Virus record (IMG/VR): IMGVR_UViG_3300042888_001989
Location: 1-45,584 of that record
DNA: 45,584 nt
Source of the DNA: a virus
Reading direction: 5' to 3' (one strand)
Numbering within the stretch: the first letter of the stretch is position 1; each line of letters opens with the position of its first letter. Under the pieces are notes generated by a model. It was not told where the DNA came from, made no database searches, and saw nothing but the letters and a program-made list of their open reading frames with translations. The position numbers were made by a program, and so were the translations under genes. Below, one piece after another: positions 7,270 to 15,916 of this stretch.

Positions 7270-7673
7270 ACGGTGTGTTCTATCTGAACTCTCACACAAT
7301 TTTGTGGTAATCTATTTATATGTCTGTAGTTATTGATGTAACCCATCATATTAGCACTGCCGATTGCATTTGCCGAATGGATGACTACATCAACAACTGT
7401 ATTACCATCCAACCATTTTTCTACTAACCATTTAGTACAATCCATGCCAGTTTTTTCTGTAATATTATCATAATTTAATTCGTAATTATAATAAACATTT
7501 TTGTGCCATTCATTCATCGCACTATCACCCAAATCGTGATCCAATGAAATAAGTTCGATATTATCTAAACCGATTTCATCTACTTTTTTTACAAACTCAT
7601 CATAATTTCGAACTACTACCCAATCACCTTGTATTGGTGTTCTTACATCATCTAAATAGATTTTACTTTTCAT
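7266..7673 (-). CDS. Cyclic-phosphate-processing receiver (cREC) domain protein
   Basis: The protein has 135 residues. It begins MKSKIYLDDVRTP, with acidic DD at residues 7-8, and continues with WVVVRNYDEFV. It then carries LISLDHDLGDSAMN near residue 44, MDCTKWLVEKWL near 75 and VVIHSANAIGS near 95. This order (LDDxRxP, SLDHDLG, GxDxxxxL, HSxN) is characteristic of the small cREC family, a receiver-like fold predicted to act on cyclic phosphates, for example at RNA ends or on cyclic nucleotides. It lies 5 bases downstream of the primase gene and is probably co-transcribed with it. Its substrate in phages is not established as far as I know. Confidence 0.8.
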   Translation of the reverse strand: MKSKIYLDDVRTPIQGDWVVVRNYDEFVKKVDEIGLDNIELISLDHDLGDSAMNEWHKNVYYNYELNYDNITEKTGMDCTKWLVEKWLDGNTVVDVVIHSANAIGSANMMGYINNYRHINRLPQNCVRVQIEHTV

Positions 7674-7678
7674 ATTTA

Positions 7679-8629
7679 TTATATTAAACTTTCTTTTATT
7701 TTTTTTGCGGTTGATAGTACATCTATCACCCCTTTCTTACCTAATTTTTGATTTATATCTGATATATCATATCCATCAGGTAATTTTATTATTAAAACTC
7801 TATTATGTAATTTAGTTGAGTTTAGTTTTTTATATAGATTAATTGCGTCTTTGTAAGCGTCAGAGTCTAACAATATTATTACCTTACTTTCAGCCCTCTT
7901 AACTAATTTAGTGAATAATTCATCACTTATAACTTTACCTAACATTGGTATACTGTTGGGTACTACGATATGATCGAATACACCCTCAACAATGTATATG
8001 TTCGCATCCCAATTAACTTTACACTCATTAAAAACAATTTCACTTTTTGGTATATCAGGGTTCTTATACTTTAGTTTGGTGTATTTTTCATAACTCCTAC
8101 CTAAAAAATAATTTATGTCACCGTGTATATCGTATGATGGAAATATTACCCTTTTAGAGTACTCACCTATTTTACAATACCCTATATTGTATTTTTTAAT
8201 AGTATCTAAATCAATATTTCTTTTAACTAAATAATCCATTGCAAGATTATAGTCCTCACCACTACCTTCTAAACTTAAAGATATAAATTCTTTAGGTAAT
8301 CCTTTAATTTCAACCCTTTCTTTTTCCTTTTTATCCTTTATGGGTTCAGGGTTAATTAATTTATATTGTTTTAAATCGTTTTTGTTACCGTAATTTTTAA
8401 TTAGTTTATATAAACTACCGTGTGTATCGTTTGTTTCAGAACACGCCCAACATTTATAGACATTATGTTCATAGTTTACTTCTAAATTACCTTTACCGTC
8501 ACCTTTACTTAAACCTTTAATTTCGTAAGAACAAACAGGACAGTCAAAGGACATTTGTCCTTTATCTTTATGATGATTTTTAGGGTTTCCTAAAATACCT
8601 TCTAATATCTCAACTATTAATTCTGACAT
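7679..8629 (-). CDS. DNA primase, DnaG/gp61-type
   Basis: This 316-aa primase would make RNA primers for lagging-strand synthesis together with the gp41 helicase encoded at 40.7-42.1 kb. The N-terminus holds a zinc-binding domain with CPVC at residues 30-33 and CWAC near 58-61. The catalytic TOPRIM domain follows, with NIYIVEGVFDHIV near 213-225 (the metal-binding Glu) and KVIILLDSDAYKD near 248-258 (the D-x-D motif). It is shorter than bacterial DnaG because no C-terminal helicase-interaction domain is visible, which is usual for T4-type primases (T4 gp61 is about 340 aa). A strong host-type promoter lies directly upstream. Confidence 0.92.
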   Translation of the reverse strand: MSELIVEILEGILGNPKNHHKDKGQMSFDCPVCSYEIKGLSKGDGKGNLEVNYEHNVYKCWACSETNDTHGSLYKLIKNYGNKNDLKQYKLINPEPIKDKKEKERVEIKGLPKEFISLSLEGSGEDYNLAMDYLVKRNIDLDTIKKYNIGYCKIGEYSKRVIFPSYDIHGDINYFLGRSYEKYTKLKYKNPDIPKSEIVFNECKVNWDANIYIVEGVFDHIVVPNSIPMLGKVISDELFTKLVKRAESKVIILLDSDAYKDAINLYKKLNSTKLHNRVLIIKLPDGYDISDINQKLGKKGVIDVLSTAKKIKESLI

Positions 8630-8637
8630 AACTTTTA

Positions 8638-8668
8638 CAAATATAGTAATTTTTTCGTTATAAACAAA
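8638..8668 (-). promoter_or_regulatory. Bacteroidota-type promoter for the primase gene
   Basis: On the minus strand TTTG (8668-8665) is followed by 19 bases and TATATTTG (8645-8638). It has the same elements and spacing as the promoter before gp47. The predicted transcription start, near 8632, is only a few bases before the ATG at 8629. It lies just downstream of the terminator at 8678-8704. Confidence 0.75.
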
Positions 8669-8677
8669 AAATTAAGC

Positions 8678-8704
8678 AAAAAAATATCGGCTTTTGACCG
8701 ATAT
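8678..8704 (-). terminator. Rho-independent terminator after the RuvC-like gene and tail block
   Basis: On the minus strand a perfect 7-bp stem (ATATCGG / CCGATAT) with a 7-base loop is followed directly by seven T residues (8684-8678). It lies about 50 bases after the stop of the RuvC-like gene and just before the primase promoter, so it separates the long tail transcript from the replication transcript. Confidence 0.8.
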
Positions 8705-8715
8705 ATAGTAGTCAA

Positions 8716-8753
8716 TTGACCGATATTTCTTTTTATCGGTCAAATAACCGATA
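8716..8753 (-). repeat. Two overlapping, mutually exclusive hairpins of the TATCGGT family
   Basis: Bases 8716-8725 and 8734-8743 form a perfect 10-bp inverted repeat (TTGACCGATA / TATCGGTCAA) with an 8-base loop. Bases 8734-8740 and 8747-8753 form a second, 7-bp stem (TATCGGT / ACCGATA) with a 6-base loop. They share the arm 8734-8743, so an RNA could form only one at a time. The same core, TATCGG/CCGATA, also makes the neighbouring terminator stem, giving six core half-sites in about 70 bases. No long U-run follows these two hairpins. Possible roles are an RNA stability element, an attenuator-like switch, or binding sites for a dimeric protein. Confidence 0.7.
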
Positions 8754-9386
8754 TTATGCCCACTTACCTTCTTTTCTCATTTGCCCTAAAACACATGCAT
8801 AAGCATCAGTCATATCATAATTTTCTTTAACTAACTTTTGGTGTTTATCGTACATCCAAACAATTTGTGGTTCCCTCTCATTCACCTTCTCCCATATAAC
8901 TACTTTTTTATCTATTTCCCAATCGTAGTTACCAAAAAGGACTGGTTGTTTTCCACCTATTTCTTTTTCCGTATAATTTTCACCTTTTTTATTAGTCTTT
9001 CTTATTTGCATAAGTTCTGGAAACGCAAATTTTCTAGCATCATATGATGATATAAATTCAGGTACTATATTTAAAACTTCATAAACTGATCTACAAATCA
9101 TACCGTTAAACCTAAGTAATGTAGCAACTGTATTGACGTTATTTGATCTCACTAATGGTTCCTCAATAATAACTCTTTTAATATCAATATCACTATATTT
9201 TTCTAAAAACTCAAATTGGAAAATTTGTGCTTTTTTAATTAATAATTCAATATTATCTTTAGGATTTGGTTTGACTTTAGGTGTAATGTGTGTCAGTAAC
9301 TGTAATTTACCATTATCCCCAAAATCTTCAAAAAGGGATATCCCTATTGTTTTGGTGGACACGTCTAACCCTAATATTCTACTCAT
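8754..9386 (-). CDS. RuvC-like Holliday-junction resolvase (RNase H fold)
   Basis: This 210-aa protein would cut branched DNA before packaging, a job done in T4 by the unrelated gp49 (endonuclease VII). The RNase H-fold acidic residues are in place: D8 in ILGLDVSTKTIGIS, Glu near residue 75 in VIIEEPLVRSNN, and Asp near 193-196 in YDMTDAYACVLG. Between these is an insertion with KTNKKGENYTEKEIGGK that may contact DNA. The gene follows the last tail gene by 17 bases with no promoter of its own in that gap, so it is probably read with the late tail transcript. That suits a role in trimming branches late in infection. Confidence 0.87.
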   Translation of the reverse strand: MSRILGLDVSTKTIGISLFEDFGDNGKLQLLTHITPKVKPNPKDNIELLIKKAQIFQFEFLEKYSDIDIKRVIIEEPLVRSNNVNTVATLLRFNGMICRSVYEVLNIVPEFISSYDARKFAFPELMQIRKTNKKGENYTEKEIGGKQPVLFGNYDWEIDKKVVIWEKVNEREPQIVWMYDKHQKLVKENYDMTDAYACVLGQMRKEGKWA

Positions 9387-9403
9387 AAAAAACTTTTTTT
9401 AAC

Positions 9404-10699
9404 TTATATAATTATCTGTACATCAAATACAACAAAATCGTTTTTCTTTTTTACTATTTGTCGATCTGTTTTACCGATAGCCAAAATATTTCCTGCCACA
9501 TCTGTAATTGCGATTTCACTTATTCTTACATCGTCATTAACTGTTAATGTAGGATTTTGTGAATTATAGAATTCTCCTCTAGCCGCAATACACACTATGT
9601 TTTGTACAAAATCATTTTGTATACTATCGATTGTGATATTATATGTATTGGCACTGTAATAGTAAAGTCCTAAACCATTATTTAAAGTATTGGTATTTGT
9701 ATTACCACTAAAATTTAATGCAATATTTTCTACAATATATGGATCAGTTATCGCAAAAATACCTTTATCTAAATACATTACACCCGCAATTTTATCTGAA
9801 TAAATTTGCGTATCGGCTACTGTCTGTACATTAATTAGTTGTTTTGCGTTTAAACTAAATGGTTTAAATGAATCATATCCTGTTGACCAACTTTTAGTTG
9901 AGTCATTGTTTGGTTTTTGTATACTATCGGACACTAAAAATGATACATTGATGTCGTTTGCGAATAATGCCTTAGGATATGAACTAATATCTCTAAACTG
10001 ACTATCTAAGGTTGTTTTAGGAATTGTTGTTTTAGGGAATGTACTATAAATTTCATAGGTAGTAATTCCAGTAGGTGTTCCACCACTCGTAAAACCAGTA
10101 TATATAGGTAATTTTATCTTAATACTTCTACCATCAATTATTTCACCATACTGACTATTATCAATTACACCTAATAATATGTTGCTTAATCCCAAACCAC
10201 TAAATGGTGTATCTGACCAACCTCCATTTTTAGAAGTGGTTCCAGTATAAATGTTATTATCAACATCTCTAATAGGTAAAGATAAACTTTTAAAGAGGTT
10301 GGTAAATTTATTTGATGTGTCACTTTTATCTAAAGTAACATAAGTTAAGTTAGTACCACTAACTGTAGTCTCACCCACAAAAAATGAGTTCATACTAATG
10401 GAAGATGAATTTGGCTCAACTTGTTTTTTAGTATTAGGTGAAACAGTCACATATAATTTACTATTGATGAATACATTTTCTGAAATGTTATCATTAGTAC
10501 TTAAATTATAACCAATATCTCCACTATTTGTGGGTATTAATCCAGATGTTAATTTTTCACTAGTATTGTAATTTGCGTCAGAATCACCTAAAGTGAAATG
10601 TGAAAAAATTTTATTATTATTTAATAATATTTTTTCCCTTCCAACCTTTGTTAATCTCGCCTTTACGGTTATTGTTGATGCACTATTTATAAATCCCAT
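9404..10699 (-). CDS. Tail protein, paralogue of the neighbouring 742-aa protein
   Basis: The protein has 431 residues. The N-terminus (residues 1-45) carries ARLTKVGREKILLNNNKIF followed by LGDSDANY. The C-terminus carries ISEIAITDVAGNILAIGK followed by a hydrophobic, beta-rich end. The upstream gene product has the same two signatures with changed residues, so the two are paralogues that share end domains and differ in the middle. The pattern of LTxxGRE near the start and a terminal E-I-x-I-x-D-x-x-G-N-L-x-x-x-G module is familiar from phage tail fibre and tail-collar type proteins. The middle is rich in Ser, Thr, Asn and Gly, as in beta-structured fibres. The exact role is not known. Confidence 0.75.
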   Translation of the reverse strand: MGFINSASTITVKARLTKVGREKILLNNNKIFSHFTLGDSDANYNTSEKLTSGLIPTNSGDIGYNLSTNDNISENVFINSKLYVTVSPNTKKQVEPNSSSISMNSFFVGETTVSGTNLTYVTLDKSDTSNKFTNLFKSLSLPIRDVDNNIYTGTTSKNGGWSDTPFSGLGLSNILLGVIDNSQYGEIIDGRSIKIKLPIYTGFTSGGTPTGITTYEIYSTFPKTTIPKTTLDSQFRDISSYPKALFANDINVSFLVSDSIQKPNNDSTKSWSTGYDSFKPFSLNAKQLINVQTVADTQIYSDKIAGVMYLDKGIFAITDPYIVENIALNFSGNTNTNTLNNGLGLYYYSANTYNITIDSIQNDFVQNIVCIAARGEFYNSQNPTLTVNDDVRISEIAITDVAGNILAIGKTDRQIVKKKNDFVVFDVQIII

Positions 10700-10711
10700 T
10701 TTATTGTTTAT

Positions 10712-12940
10712 TTAAAAGTCTATTGTTAATTCTATGGATGCGGTTGTAGAGTCAGAAATTCTTATTGGTCTCGACAATTTCCCCACTAAAACTAAATTCT
10801 GATTATTATCTAATATACCTATCTCACTTACATACCTATCATCACCAAACTCAAAAGTATTATTACTAGTAGTGGCGATACTTGCACCATCAACAGTTAT
10901 ATTAAATAACGTTTTATATATTGTTGCCCCTATGTGAGTTCTTAGGTTACCATAGAATAACCTTTCATCACCTAGTGTCATCTTACCATAATAACTTGCA
11001 GTAGACATATCTAATTCATCACCCAAATTAAATGTAGTACCACCTGTGTATAAAGATCCTGTTAAAATAAATCCACTAATATTTGGATTTTGATTTTCAA
11101 ATAATGAAGGACTTATTGTTTCACCAGTGTTTACTGTAATATTTGTGGACGTAAAATCAATTACCTTCCAATTTGATGGTAAAGGTCTAGATTGTGTTGT
11201 TTTATCTACAACTTGTGCTAACACTTTAAATCTATCTGCAAAGAAACCGTATCCATCATAATTAACGTTTTCTCTTTTTCTCATATAAGGTAATTCATTA
11301 AGATTACCTATTCTAAACTGTACGTCTTTATCTGTATTAGTCTTGTTATCAATTACAGTGTATCTTTGACAAGGTAGTGTTGGTGTAGTGACTGTGGTAG
11401 TACCAGTTGATCCCGTACCCACATTCTCTAACCAATATGTTAAATATAGTGATTCACCCGCCTTTAAAACACCTGTACAGTTACCACTAACTGGTGTTAC
11501 TAATTCTGCAGCCAAATCAGGTAAACTATAATTTCTATTAGATTTATACGACATAGCCGCAATTAATTCTTCGTTATCAATAACTACTATCTTTAACTGA
11601 GGAAATACTTTACCAACTGACAATGGTAATGTAGGGGTAACCGACATACCACTATACTCTATTAAATCGTAATATTCTATATCATTATTACTAGATAATG
11701 TTTTTCTAATTGTGTCTGAAGTAAATCTCATACCTAATGTAGTTCCACTACCAGTACCAATATCATTTCTTCTATGCCACATCACAGGTATATCTAAATT
11801 AAGTAATTTACCTGTTTCTTCATCAATATAAAATTGTTCACCGTAGAAGTTTGATATACAACTATTGGTATAATGTAAAATACATATAGATTTATTAAAT
11901 GTGTCCATATAACTCTTACTATCCATCATTGAGTTGGTATCAGTAACAGTTATTTGTCTGTTGTACCCTAAATATTGTTTTGTACCCACAAATTGTTCTG
12001 AACCAAATAAATTGTTTTCATGATAATTTATAGGTGAGTCTTTATATAGTCCCGCAGGATTTTCTGTCCATACATTATTCATATTCCAAACAGGAATGTT
12101 GTCTACACATATATCACAACTATTTTGGAATGATAGTGTACCCGAATTCCAATACGCAGATAAACTACTAGCACCGTAATATGTGTCCATAGGATCATCA
12201 CCTCCTGGTAATGTATAATAAGTTATGATAGTTCCACCATACGCACTAAGTGTTGGTAATGCCCTATCCACTTTAATGGTTGATCCCGCAATGCTGGTTA
12301 TATTATAAACCGTATTTATTGTGGCAGATGTCATTGTTGATCCAGTAATATTACCCAATGTAGGGTTACTAAATCTAAAAATAATGTAATCGTTTACACT
12401 AGTTGCAGTTAATGGAGTGTTTAATGTTAAAACACCCTGTGTAAATGTAGTATAATCAGTAGCACCACTAAATTTATTTAAATTAATAGTACCTTGTTCT
12501 AAAATAAAATTAGAACTAGTTTGTGCGACTAAACCACTATCTACCGTAGAACCAGAGAAAAATCCTCTATCGTCCGCTTGATTTGTGACAATGCCTTTTA
12601 TTAATTGTATATTACTTTGTTGATTAAGTGGAAAAATGAATTGATTTGATTGATTAAGTAAAAAAGAAGAAAAGAAAGGGTTATCATCTTTAGGTCGTAA
12701 AACTTTAGAATATATATTTTTAACTATATTCCCATCTGCCTCTGGGAACCAAAATTCTCCAGTTGACGCACCAATATTTGGTACAAATTCACTCCAACCT
12801 TTCACATAATTGTAGTCGACTTCTGAATCACCAATCATATAGTTGGCGAAAGTTAATTGTCCTTTTGCTAATTGTTCTCTACCAATATCAGTTAATTTTA
12901 CTCTTACTAAGGTAGTACTTTGTTTATTTATATAACTCAT
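10712..12940 (-). CDS. Tail protein, larger paralogue with LTxxGRE head and EIGILD tail
   Basis: The protein has 742 residues. Residues 1-45 contain VRVKLTDIGREQLAKGQLTF and IGDSEVDYNY. The last 60 contain DRYVSEIGILDNNQNLVLVG followed by the LSRPIRISD segment. Both ends match the 431-aa protein encoded 12 bases downstream. The central 600 residues are Thr/Ser/Gly/Asn-rich and probably beta-structured, with no recognised enzyme motif. It most likely forms part of a tail fibre, collar or baseplate appendage. The leader is A-rich (AAAAGAGAAAAATG), with TATTTATT 19 bases upstream of the start. It lies in the late tail block between the propeller protein and its smaller paralogue. Confidence 0.75.
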   Translation of the reverse strand: MSYINKQSTTLVRVKLTDIGREQLAKGQLTFANYMIGDSEVDYNYVKGWSEFVPNIGASTGEFWFPEADGNIVKNIYSKVLRPKDDNPFFSSFLLNQSNQFIFPLNQQSNIQLIKGIVTNQADDRGFFSGSTVDSGLVAQTSSNFILEQGTINLNKFSGATDYTTFTQGVLTLNTPLTATSVNDYIIFRFSNPTLGNITGSTMTSATINTVYNITSIAGSTIKVDRALPTLSAYGGTIITYYTLPGGDDPMDTYYGASSLSAYWNSGTLSFQNSCDICVDNIPVWNMNNVWTENPAGLYKDSPINYHENNLFGSEQFVGTKQYLGYNRQITVTDTNSMMDSKSYMDTFNKSICILHYTNSCISNFYGEQFYIDEETGKLLNLDIPVMWHRRNDIGTGSGTTLGMRFTSDTIRKTLSSNNDIEYYDLIEYSGMSVTPTLPLSVGKVFPQLKIVVIDNEELIAAMSYKSNRNYSLPDLAAELVTPVSGNCTGVLKAGESLYLTYWLENVGTGSTGTTTVTTPTLPCQRYTVIDNKTNTDKDVQFRIGNLNELPYMRKRENVNYDGYGFFADRFKVLAQVVDKTTQSRPLPSNWKVIDFTSTNITVNTGETISPSLFENQNPNISGFILTGSLYTGGTTFNLGDELDMSTASYYGKMTLGDERLFYGNLRTHIGATIYKTLFNITVDGASIATTSNNTFEFGDDRYVSEIGILDNNQNLVLVGKLSRPIRISDSTTASIELTIDF

Positions 12941-12986
12941 TTTTCTCTTTTATTTATTTAATAAATATGTTGAATGTTATTATTTT

Positions 12987-15893
12987 TTAATATGCGTTCC
13001 CACTATTATATTGTATCTCTATAGAACTTACATCACTATAAGAATAACTATATATAACTTCACCTATAATAGGTGTATAAAATTTTTCATTTTTTATTCT
13101 ATATATAAATTTATCACCAGCGGACGCATTTGTCAATGTTACGAATATTTTATAAGTTTTTTCACCTACAACATAATCAGTTACACTACTATATTGTATA
13201 TTCTGAAAATTAGTATCTGAAGGATCAGCAAACTCTATAGTAAATTTACCATTAACACTTATAGGTGCAGAATTTATTGACCAACTTATTGCAGGTGTAT
13301 TTGTTGGAACTAATCCATTTATATTTGAGTTGGGTACATAGAAGGCTTCTATAATATCCCCAACATTTAATGTATCTTCTAAGATAATTCTTCTATCGTT
13401 AGATGTAGACGAATAGTACTCTATACCTTTTGAAAGTATTGATCCATTTATCGATAAAACTATATCACTTGCAGGGGAAGACACTAAATAAAACTCATAT
13501 TTATTTTCAGTCGTATTATAAAAAACTCTATCATTTGTAGTTTGGGTACCTGTGGATCCACTAACTATCGGTGAGGTGATTGAATATACGTCCCCATATA
13601 AATTATTAGATGTACCATTATCCACATACGCGTATGTCAATATTTGTTTATCTAAAGGTGTGAACAATAACTGTACATAAGGTGTTGAAGCCGTTGTGTT
13701 TGCACTATACTCTATACCTTTGGCTAAGACTGAACCATTATAACTAACTATTGGGTCAGATAAACCGTTAACTACATATTGTGTAGTACCACTATTAGTG
13801 AATACTGTTTGTACTACTAATGTATCTATACTAGCAGGTGCAGGTGCAACTGAATTATCAAACAACGGTTTTTCTGCCTCAAATAGACTAATAAAATACC
13901 AATCAGTTTCAGGATAATATAAACCATAAAGAATACCTCTTTTATATGTATCTATATTATTCTTCCTAACTTCTTGTTGTTTCGCTAAAAAAGTATTTAC
14001 ATTGTACTGCCAATAAGATTTAATTAAAAATTCTCCTTCACCTAAATTAACTGAAGGTAAATATATTGTATTACCAGTAGTACCTGTTAGATTTTCATAA
14101 CCCACACTAAAATTGTATAATGCAGAATTAGTAAACCCACTATTTGTTTGATCATATTTATAAACCTCACCATAATAAGATAAATTTTTAGATTCAACAA
14201 CATCGTTAACATTATTTACTAAAAGGTTAAATAAATACCCTAATCTACCACTATTAATTAGATAAACAAATCTATCAGGTGATAATGTTTTATTTGTAAT
14301 TACATTAGGTAATCCCCATGTGGATGTTGTTCCAGTCACACCCGAAGTTGTTAAACTAAATCCATTTTCTTCAAAATTACATAGTACTCCTAAACCGTTT
14401 GGTCTGTGTATCATATGTAAATAATCTTTACCGTAATCTGCAACATATATTTTTTCATCAGGACCCATTTGTAACGCACCTAAACTAGCACCACTTAATT
14501 CCGCAACCTTTATAATATTCTCTTCAATTTTTGTAGATGAACTATAAGATAAATCAAACTGATATATTTCTTCTCCTGCACCTTCCGAAATATAAATTTT
14601 AGAAGAGTCAGAAGAAAATTCTAAACCGTATGGTCCAACATTATATGAAAAACCTGTAATTGTTATTAAATTACTTAAAGTACCAGCAGAAGAATCAAAA
14701 TCGAAAATGTCTACAATATCTTCATCATATAATAACGATACTAACTTAGTACCATCAGGTGAAGTTTTCATATATCCTCTCATAGTATTATGAGTACTAC
14801 CAATACTTGTTACAACTGGACCACTCAACCCACTTTGTGTTACTAAGTAGGAATAAAAATTTGTATTTCCACTTGTATGTGTTATAACCCAATAATCCTC
14901 ACCATTACTATGTAAACACGATGTAACTTTTTCTGTGGTAGGTGTAGTGAGTAATTTTATATTCTTACTTTCTATTTCTCCGTTACCACTTTGTAAATCC
15001 ATATTTACAATAGAGTATTGAAACCCATTTGTTGATCCACTGTAATCTGTTACAAATATAAAATACTTATTTGTGTTCGGTCTAGGTATTATAATTGATG
15101 ATTGTGTAGATGTTCCTGAACTAGAAAGTCCTGTACCATTAACCATAACAGTATTACCACTCGTATAAACTGTTTGCCCATTCGTATAGAATAGTAAACT
15201 ACCTTCTTTATTAGATATCGAAGATACCCCTTCTTGAGATACTACCGATCCACTAATGGATGTTGGTGTCCCTCCAGATTGTATAGGGTTAAAAGTGATT
15301 CCTGCGTTGGTACCAAAATACCAATTATAATTTAATCTATCATATGTGTAACCCGTATATGTTACTGGACCACAAAGTGTGTCTCCAGTAGATGTTGGGA
15401 TTTTTCTAGTTCCACTTATCGTAACTTGTGGAAAATCAAAACTATCGAAATCTGTTCTCTCTATATGTGAGTACTTATAACTATTACTTAAAGGTTCCCA
15501 ACCAAAATTTTCAGTTTCACCCCTACTAGATAATAAACTATATTTTTTACCTTTATCTATATACAATAAGTCATTATTCGGTTCTACCGATATAACCATA
15601 TTACTATCACTACTGTTACCCGATAAAGAAAATAATAAGTATTTTTCAGTTAAAAGGTTTGAGAAAATTGTATTACCGTAACTTTGTGGGTTACTTAACA
15701 CATATAAATTTTTTGCATTAGATAAATCTAATGGTAGGAATAATGCAGTTTCCGTTTCAATAAAAGTAGTTAAAGATGAAGCATTAAAATGCACATCAGT
15801 AGATACTCTTACATCCACAGGTGATTCTATTTCACTTATCACATTTGCCGAAACAGAAATTGGATTTTCTATTTTACCTCTTATACTAGCCAT
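12987..15893 (-). CDS. Virion-associated protein with a Bacteroidota-type beta-propeller
   Basis: The protein has 968 residues. From about residue 186 to 528 it has the hallmarks of a propeller common in Bacteroidota surface and type IX-secreted proteins. In order these are NWYFGTNAGITFNP; EGVSSISNKEGSLLFYTNGQ; MVNGTGL with a following STQSSIIIPRP; a YSIVNMDLQSGNGEI segment; DYWVITH; GYMKTSPDGTKL; YGLEFSSDSSKIYIS with IYQFDLS; LQMGPDEKIYVADYG; and a closing GLPNVI. The remaining 440 C-terminal residues contain repeated beta modules in which similar segments recur (FNSGTTQYVVNG, FYNTTENKYEFYLV, SVNGKFTIEF), each followed by a phrase about an initial state such as LSKGIEY or LAKGIEY. There is no signal peptide or secretion domain, so it probably acts as a tail appendage or receptor-binding protein. 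The TATTTATA motif lies 5 bases upstream of its ATG. Confidence 0.8.
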   Translation of the reverse strand: MASIRGKIENPISVSANVISEIESPVDVRVSTDVHFNASSLTTFIETETALFLPLDLSNAKNLYVLSNPQSYGNTIFSNLLTEKYLLFSLSGNSSDSNMVISVEPNNDLLYIDKGKKYSLLSSRGETENFGWEPLSNSYKYSHIERTDFDSFDFPQVTISGTRKIPTSTGDTLCGPVTYTGYTYDRLNYNWYFGTNAGITFNPIQSGGTPTSISGSVVSQEGVSSISNKEGSLLFYTNGQTVYTSGNTVMVNGTGLSSSGTSTQSSIIIPRPNTNKYFIFVTDYSGSTNGFQYSIVNMDLQSGNGEIESKNIKLLTTPTTEKVTSCLHSNGEDYWVITHTSGNTNFYSYLVTQSGLSGPVVTSIGSTHNTMRGYMKTSPDGTKLVSLLYDEDIVDIFDFDSSAGTLSNLITITGFSYNVGPYGLEFSSDSSKIYISEGAGEEIYQFDLSYSSSTKIEENIIKVAELSGASLGALQMGPDEKIYVADYGKDYLHMIHRPNGLGVLCNFEENGFSLTTSGVTGTTSTWGLPNVITNKTLSPDRFVYLINSGRLGYLFNLLVNNVNDVVESKNLSYYGEVYKYDQTNSGFTNSALYNFSVGYENLTGTTGNTIYLPSVNLGEGEFLIKSYWQYNVNTFLAKQQEVRKNNIDTYKRGILYGLYYPETDWYFISLFEAEKPLFDNSVAPAPASIDTLVVQTVFTNSGTTQYVVNGLSDPIVSYNGSVLAKGIEYSANTTASTPYVQLLFTPLDKQILTYAYVDNGTSNNLYGDVYSITSPIVSGSTGTQTTNDRVFYNTTENKYEFYLVSSPASDIVLSINGSILSKGIEYYSSTSNDRRIILEDTLNVGDIIEAFYVPNSNINGLVPTNTPAISWSINSAPISVNGKFTIEFADPSDTNFQNIQYSSVTDYVVGEKTYKIFVTLTNASAGDKFIYRIKNEKFYTPIIGEVIYSYSYSDVSSIEIQYNSGNAY

Positions 15894-15898
15894 TTATA

Positions 15899-15906
15899 TA
15901 TAAATA
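15899..15906 (-). promoter_or_regulatory. TATTTATA motif upstream of the propeller-protein gene
   Basis: The coding strand reads TATTTATA 5 bases before the ATG at 15893, within the self-complementary stretch TATTTATATATAAAT. The same 8-mer precedes other genes in the tail block. Whether it acts in transcription or translation is open. Confidence 0.3.
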
Positions 15907-15916
15907 CTTTTTAATT

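Noticed and set aside
8630-8753. Hairpin-rich intergenic region considered as a tRNA or known riboswitch
   Set aside because: It is too short, with no cloverleaf, no acceptor stem and no recognised riboswitch core; the stems are simple inverted repeats.
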